A stretch of DNA of 10,833 nt from DATBMY01 sp036554605 (GTDB taxonomy: Bacteria; Acidobacteriota; Blastocatellia; UBA7656): positions 1 through 10,833 of the forward strand of contig DATBMY010000136.1 in the NCBI GenBank assembly GCA_036554605.1, written 5' to 3'. This document shows, piece after piece, positions 7,139 to 10,833 of this stretch (position 1 is the stretch's first letter; each line of letters begins with the position of its first letter). A model generated the notes under the pieces. That model was given only the letters and a program-made list of their open reading frames with translations. It was not told the origin of the DNA and made no database searches. A program made the position numbers and the translations under genes.

Positions 7139-7168
7139 TTGACATTGCCGCGGCGCAAAGCTGATAAT
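7139..7168 (+). promoter_or_regulatory. Sigma70-type promoter for the permease gene
   Basis: A perfect TTGACA (7139-7144), an 18-bp spacer and GATAAT (7163-7168, five of six to TATAAT) place the transcription start near 7175. This leaves a leader of about 50-90 nt, depending on which ATG is used. It is the best promoter match in the window. Confidence 0.6.
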
Positions 7169-7240
7169 CGCGGCGCTTCATCGCATAAAACCCGGAAAAG
7201 ACCGCGAAGGGGATTAAAACCGAATGAAAGAAAAGCAAAC

Positions 7241-7252
7241 AGGAGAGGAGGG
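7241..7252 (+). promoter_or_regulatory. Strong purine-rich ribosome binding site that sets the permease start
   Basis: AGGAGAGGAGGG ends 10 nt before the ATG at 7263. An in-frame ATG at 7224 also exists, but only a loose GAAGGGG precedes it. If 7224 were used, this strong site would lie inside the coding sequence, so 7263 is preferred. Confidence 0.55.
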
Positions 7253-7262
7253 CTTCAACGCG

Positions 7263-8813
7263 ATGGCCGAAACCGCCGTTTCCCTAGACGAAAAGCCGAC
7301 AGGTCTGGTGCGCGAGCTAGGACTGCTCGATTCAACCATGCTTGTGGCCGGGTCAATGATCGGCTCCGGCATATTCCTCGTGGCCGGCGATATAGCACGT
7401 CACGTAGGCTCGCCCGGCTGGCTATTGCTGGTCTGGCTTGCGACGGGAGTATTGACCGTCGCGGGCGCGCTCTCTTACGCGGAGCTGGCGGCGATGATGC
7501 CCAACGCGGGCGGCGTCTATGTCTACCTGCGTGAAGCCTTCTCTCCGCTCTGGGGATTCCTATACGGCTGGACGCTCTTTCTGGTCATACAGGCGGGAGG
7601 AATAGCAGCGGTGGCGGTCGCCTTCTCGGTCTATCTGGGCGAGCTTGCTCCCTCGGTCTCTTCAACCGCCTGGATAATCCCGCCCATCAATCTCTCGGCA
7701 AGCTACGCCGTCAGCCTCTCATCGCAGCAGCTTGTCGCCATAGTGATGATCGTCGCGCTCACGCTTATAAACATGCGCGGGCTTCACGTAGGAAAAATAA
7801 TTCAGAACATATTCACCTCGGCAAAGACGCTGGGACTTATCGGCCTGATCATCATCTGTTTCATCGGTCTAAGGGCCGATGTGATCGTGCAGAACTTCGA
7901 GATGCTCTGGACGCCGCAAAACCCGCAGTCGATCAGGCCGGACCTGTTCGATATTTCCGCCGTGTCGGCCTCAAGCGGCCTGTATGGCCTGTTCGTCGCC
8001 TTTTGCGTCGCGCAGGTAGGGTCAATTTTCGCGGCCGACGGCTGGTATTATTTGACCTTCACGGCGGGCGAGGTGAAGCGGCCTTCGCGCACTCTGCCGC
8101 TTTCGCTCATAGCCGGCACCGTGCTTGTAATCAGCCTGTATATACTTGCGAACCTCGGCTATCTTGCCACTCTCTCTTTCACCGACATTCAAACGGCTAC
8201 GGATGACCGGGTCGCGACCGCATCGCTCAACGTGGCGCTCGGCGGGGTCGCCGCGACGGTCATAGCCGTGATTATTATGATATCGACGTTCGGCGCAAAC
8301 AACGGGATCATCCTCGCGGGCGCGCGCGTCTTCTATACGATGGCGCGCGACGGGCTTTTCTTCAAGCGGGTAGCAAAGCTCAATAGCAAGCACGTTCCCG
8401 CTCATGCCTTACTGCTGCAATGCGTCGTGGGTTCGTTGCTTGTTCTGCCGCGCACGCGCAGGTACGATGAGGCTGGCGCTCTGCTTACGGACCCGGCGAC
8501 CGGCGCTCAGGTTTACGGCAATCTTTACAGCAACCTGCTCGACTATGTCGTCTTCGCCATACTGGTCTTTTTCGCGCTCACCGTCCTGGGGCTGTTCGTT
8601 CTTCGCCGCAAGCGCCCTCACGATGTGAGGCCCTATCGCGCCTGGGGCTACCCGGTGCTACCCGCCCTCTATGTTATCGCCTGCACATCCATAATGCTCG
8701 TGCTGCTGCTTTACAAGACCAGTACTACCTGGCCCGGATTGTTGATCGTGCTGAGCGGGATACCCGTCTATTTCCTCTGGCGAAATGCCTCGCGTGCGAA
8801 GGCGGCTGACTGA
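7263..8813 (+). CDS. APC-superfamily amino-acid permease (LAT type)
   Basis: 516 aa from the ATG at 7263 (529 aa if ATG 7224 is used). An integral inner-membrane transporter with about 12 membrane helices in the LeuT fold. The unwound first helix GSMIGSGIF (30-38) carries the G-S-G substrate-carboxylate motif. GALSYAELAAMMPNAGGVYVYLREAF (from 68) is the helix 2-3 signature. AGEVKRPSRTLP (268-279) and GARVFYTMARDG (353-364) are typical of bacterial L-type permeases. The hydrophilic stretch 397-420 before YSNLLDYVVFAIL is also seen in many bacterial members. It probably moves neutral amino acids by exchange or proton symport; the exact substrate cannot be read from sequence. It is transcribed from its own promoter, divergent from cysC, and lies 57 bp before cysK, so a link to cysteine or serine uptake is possible but only inferred. 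Confidence 0.93.
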   Translation: MAETAVSLDEKPTGLVRELGLLDSTMLVAGSMIGSGIFLVAGDIARHVGSPGWLLLVWLATGVLTVAGALSYAELAAMMPNAGGVYVYLREAFSPLWGFLYGWTLFLVIQAGGIAAVAVAFSVYLGELAPSVSSTAWIIPPINLSASYAVSLSSQQLVAIVMIVALTLINMRGLHVGKIIQNIFTSAKTLGLIGLIIICFIGLRADVIVQNFEMLWTPQNPQSIRPDLFDISAVSASSGLYGLFVAFCVAQVGSIFAADGWYYLTFTAGEVKRPSRTLPLSLIAGTVLVISLYILANLGYLATLSFTDIQTATDDRVATASLNVALGGVAATVIAVIIMISTFGANNGIILAGARVFYTMARDGLFFKRVAKLNSKHVPAHALLLQCVVGSLLVLPRTRRYDEAGALLTDPATGAQVYGNLYSNLLDYVVFAILVFFALTVLGLFVLRRKRPHDVRPYRAWGYPVLPALYVIACTSIMLVLLLYKTSTTWPGLLIVLSGIPVYFLWRNASRAKAAD

Positions 8814-8839
8814 CAACGGGCGGCGGCGTGTGCTAGTCT
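8810..8839 (+). promoter_or_regulatory. Possible promoter for cysK
   Basis: CTGACA (8810-8815, overlapping the permease stop) and TAGTCT (8834-8839) lie 18 bp apart, with an upstream TG extending the -10. The -10 hexamer matches only three of six, so cysK may instead be read through from the permease promoter. Confidence 0.25.
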
Positions 8840-8870
8840 AAGACCCGATACGACCCGGTCAGAGGTGGAG

Positions 8871-9818
8871 ATGCCAGCGCGCCCAAAAATATGTAATAAC
8901 ATCTGCGAAACTATCGGCCATACGCCGCTTGTCCGGCTCAATCGAATGAAGCCGCTCGGCTCGGCCGAGCTTCTCGTCAAGCTCGAATCATTCAATCCCA
9001 TGGGCAGCGTCAAAGACCGCATAGGGTGGTCTATGATCGAAGCGGCCGAGCGCGAAGGCAAGATATCTCCCGAGCGCACGACGATCATAGAGCCCACGTC
9101 GGGCAATACCGGTATAGGTCTTGCAATGACCGCCGCGGCCAAAGGCTACAAGATAATCCTGACCATGCCGGATTCTATGAGCATAGAGCGAATCCGGGTG
9201 CTGCGCGCGCTCGGCGCTGAAGTAATATTGACGCCGGGCAACCTCGGGATGAAGGGCTCCATATCGAAGGCCGAAGAGTTATTGCGCGCCAATCCCGGCG
9301 GCTTCATACCTCAGCAATTCAACAACCCGGCAAACCCGTCGATACACCGCGAGACCACCGCGCTTGAGATAATCGAGGACACCGATGCAAAGCTCGACGC
9401 ATTTGTGGCCGGCGTCGGCACGGGCGGAACAATCACGGGAGTCGGCGAGATATTAAAAGAGCGGTTGCGCGCCGTCACGCTTGTGGCGGTAGAGCCGAAG
9501 GATTCGCCGGTGCTTTCGGGAGGGCCGCCGGGCGCGCATCCGATCCAGGGCATCGGCGCGGGCTTTGTCCCCGCCGTGCTCAATACCGAAATCATCGACC
9601 GCATCATCCCCGTAGAGTATGAAGACGCCAAAGAGACCGCCCGGAGGCTTGCGCGCGAAGAAGGAATACTGTGCGGCATCTCGTCGGGGGCGGTCCTGTG
9701 GGCCGCGCTTCTTGTCGCGGCGGAGCTTGGTCAGGAGCGCCGCGTAGTCACGGTGCTGCCCGATCTGGGCGAGCGATATTTGACCACCGATGTTTATGCT
9801 TTCGATGATGAAGCTTAG
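8871..9818 (+). CDS. cysK: Cysteine synthase (O-acetylserine sulfhydrylase), PLP enzyme
   Basis: 315 aa, the usual length for the CysK/CysM fold-type II family. It makes L-cysteine from O-acetylserine and sulfide in the cytoplasm. IGHTPLVRLNRM (16-27) is the N-terminal signature. K48 in NPMGSVKDR is the Schiff-base lysine. TSGNTG (76-81) binds the substrate carboxylate, GVGTGGT (181-187) holds the PLP phosphate, and SSG (271-273) carries the serine facing the pyridine nitrogen. Small departures from typical CysK are PDLGERYLTT instead of PDSGERYLST near 297-306 and MSIERI instead of MSLERR near 103-108. O-phosphoserine or another activated serine as acceptor is therefore a minor alternative. 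The start is ATG 8871, 5 nt after AGAGG; a GTG at 8865 is in frame but overlaps that site. aroDE follows after 23 bp. Confidence 0.93.
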   Translation: MPARPKICNNICETIGHTPLVRLNRMKPLGSAELLVKLESFNPMGSVKDRIGWSMIEAAEREGKISPERTTIIEPTSGNTGIGLAMTAAAKGYKIILTMPDSMSIERIRVLRALGAEVILTPGNLGMKGSISKAEELLRANPGGFIPQQFNNPANPSIHRETTALEIIEDTDAKLDAFVAGVGTGGTITGVGEILKERLRAVTLVAVEPKDSPVLSGGPPGAHPIQGIGAGFVPAVLNTEIIDRIIPVEYEDAKETARRLAREEGILCGISSGAVLWAALLVAAELGQERRVVTVLPDLGERYLTTDVYAFDDEA

Positions 9819-9841
9819 CCAGCGATCCATATCGAACTGAC

Positions 9842-10833
9842 ATGCCGGAAAAGGTTCGCGTCTGCGCCGTAATAACCGAACAGACAATCGGGGCCGCGAG
9901 AGAAAGCATGCATCGCGCGGCTGAGGTAGCCGATGCGGTTGAGCTCAGGCTCGACTTCCTGCGCGACCTCGACTTTAAAAACCCCGCGTTCTTGCGACCG
10001 CTCCTTGAGGGAAAGCCGCTTCCCGCCATCATTACTTGCCGTTCAATCGAAGAGGGCGGGCAGCAGCGCATCGATAATCAAGCGCGACTGGCGCTGCTTG
10101 TGGAAGGCGCTCGTCACCTGGCCGATTATTGCGACATCGAGGCCGCGCACTACGCCGAAGCGAGAGGGCTCAACGCGGATCTTTCGCGGCTCATAGTCTC
10201 TTATCACAATCTCAACGAAACGCCCGCGCACATAGATTCCATATATAAAAAGGTCACGGGGGTTCGGGCCGCCATACATAAAATAGTTACCCGGGCCGAG
10301 AGCATCAACGATTGCATCGCCTCCTTCGATATGCTCGCGCGCGCCCGGCGCGAGGGGCGCAACCTCATTGCTCTGGCGATGGGAGAGGCGGGCATTATTA
10401 CGCGCGTGCTGGGGCCGAGCCGCGGTTGTTTTCTCACATACGGCTCGCTCGGTCGCGGCAAAGAGAGCGCGCCGGGACAGATGACCTGCGACGAGCTTAT
10501 TCGTTCTTACCGCGTGCGCTCGATCACGCGCGAGACGACTATTACCGGCGTTATCGGCTATCCCTGCTCGCATAGCGCATCGCCCGCGATGCATAACCGC
10601 GCCTTTGCCGAAGCCGGGCTCGATTTCGTTTATCTGCCTATGGAAGTCGCCGACCTCAAAGCGTTCTTTGCGGACTTCGTGCACCTGAAGACACGCCGCG
10701 TTGAGTGGAAGCTGCGCGGGCTGAGCGTGACCATACCCCATAAGAGCAGCGCGTCAGGTTTTCTCGATTTAATCGAAGATGCGGCAAAAGAGATAGGCGC
10801 GGTTAATACTCTTGTCGTAAGCGACGGGTTGCT
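9842..10833 (+). CDS. aroDE: Fused 3-dehydroquinate dehydratase (type I) / shikimate dehydrogenase, 3' end cut
   Basis: 330 codons are open to the right edge. Residues 1-225 are a type I dehydroquinase: ELRLDFL (34-40) with E34 and R36, ITCR (64-67), catalytic H122 in SYHNLNETP, Schiff-base K147 in AIHKIV, then RVL (188-190), TYGS (199-202) and APGQ (210-213), which close the active site. From about 233 a shikimate dehydrogenase N-terminal domain begins: GVIGYPCSHSASPAMHN (236-252), with the shikimate-binding S245 and S247, catalytic K301 in LSVTIPHK, and N322 in GAVNTL. The NADP-binding C-terminal domain lies beyond the window. The protein would catalyse steps 3 and 4 of the shikimate pathway (dehydroquinate to dehydroshikimate to shikimate). 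The start is ATG 9842, 23 bp after cysK; no good Shine-Dalgarno is visible. Fusions of this order are known from plants and several bacterial groups. Confidence 0.95.
   Translation, partial: MPEKVRVCAVITEQTIGAARESMHRAAEVADAVELRLDFLRDLDFKNPAFLRPLLEGKPLPAIITCRSIEEGGQQRIDNQARLALLVEGARHLADYCDIEAAHYAEARGLNADLSRLIVSYHNLNETPAHIDSIYKKVTGVRAAIHKIVTRAESINDCIASFDMLARARREGRNLIALAMGEAGIITRVLGPSRGCFLTYGSLGRGKESAPGQMTCDELIRSYRVRSITRETTITGVIGYPCSHSASPAMHNRAFAEAGLDFVYLPMEVADLKAFFADFVHLKTRRVEWKLRGLSVTIPHKSSASGFLDLIEDAAKEIGAVNTLVVSDGL

Noticed and set aside
8836..8844. Short palindrome GTCT-A-AGAC before cysK
   Set aside because: Arms of only 4 bp, with no second copy nearby; not distinguishable from chance.

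Overview
This window (high GC, densely coding) looks like chromosomal DNA of a free-living bacterium. My best guess is Acidobacteriota, possibly Blastocatellia-like. The guess rests on the mix of tandem COG3379-type AlkP-superfamily phosphohydrolases, a YfhO-family membrane protein, a LAT-type APC permease and a fused AroD-AroE enzyme. This is inference from gene content only; no rRNA or marker gene is present to confirm it. No tRNA, CRISPR array, transposase or phage gene was seen, and no gene-free stretch exceeds 300 bases.

Layout. The left two thirds is one minus-strand gene train, read from right to left. It starts with an APS kinase (cysC), followed by three tandem paralogous AlkP-superfamily phosphohydrolases of 452, 533 and 530 aa, and ends with a large polytopic YfhO-family protein whose 3' end runs off the left edge. 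Gaps between the last four genes are 22, 4 and 18 bp, so they very probably form an operon. The only larger gap (77 bp, between cysC and the first phosphohydrolase) is filled by an inverted heptad-repeat element.

A 249-bp divergent intergenic region (7014-7262) separates this train from a plus-strand set: an APC amino-acid permease, cysteine synthase (cysK) and a bifunctional 3-dehydroquinate dehydratase/shikimate dehydrogenase (aroDE, cut by the right edge). The divergent region carries a near-consensus plus-strand sigma70-type promoter, a plausible minus-strand promoter, two palindromes with GCTTT/AAAGC half-sites and a 10-bp direct repeat.

How it may fit together. The plus-strand genes are ordinary amino-acid uptake and biosynthesis (cysteine, shikimate pathway). 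The minus-strand set is less ordinary. It combines a nucleotide-sulfate kinase, three soluble metal-dependent phosphoester hydrolases or transferases with intact active sites, and a GT-C/YfhO-like membrane protein. A role in making or editing an envelope glycoconjugate is a reasonable hypothesis, but the sequence does not prove it. The most striking detail is that cysC and two of the phosphohydrolases, which have unrelated folds, end in nearly the same C-terminal tail (an acidic helix followed by L-x-x-LGY-[LIV]).
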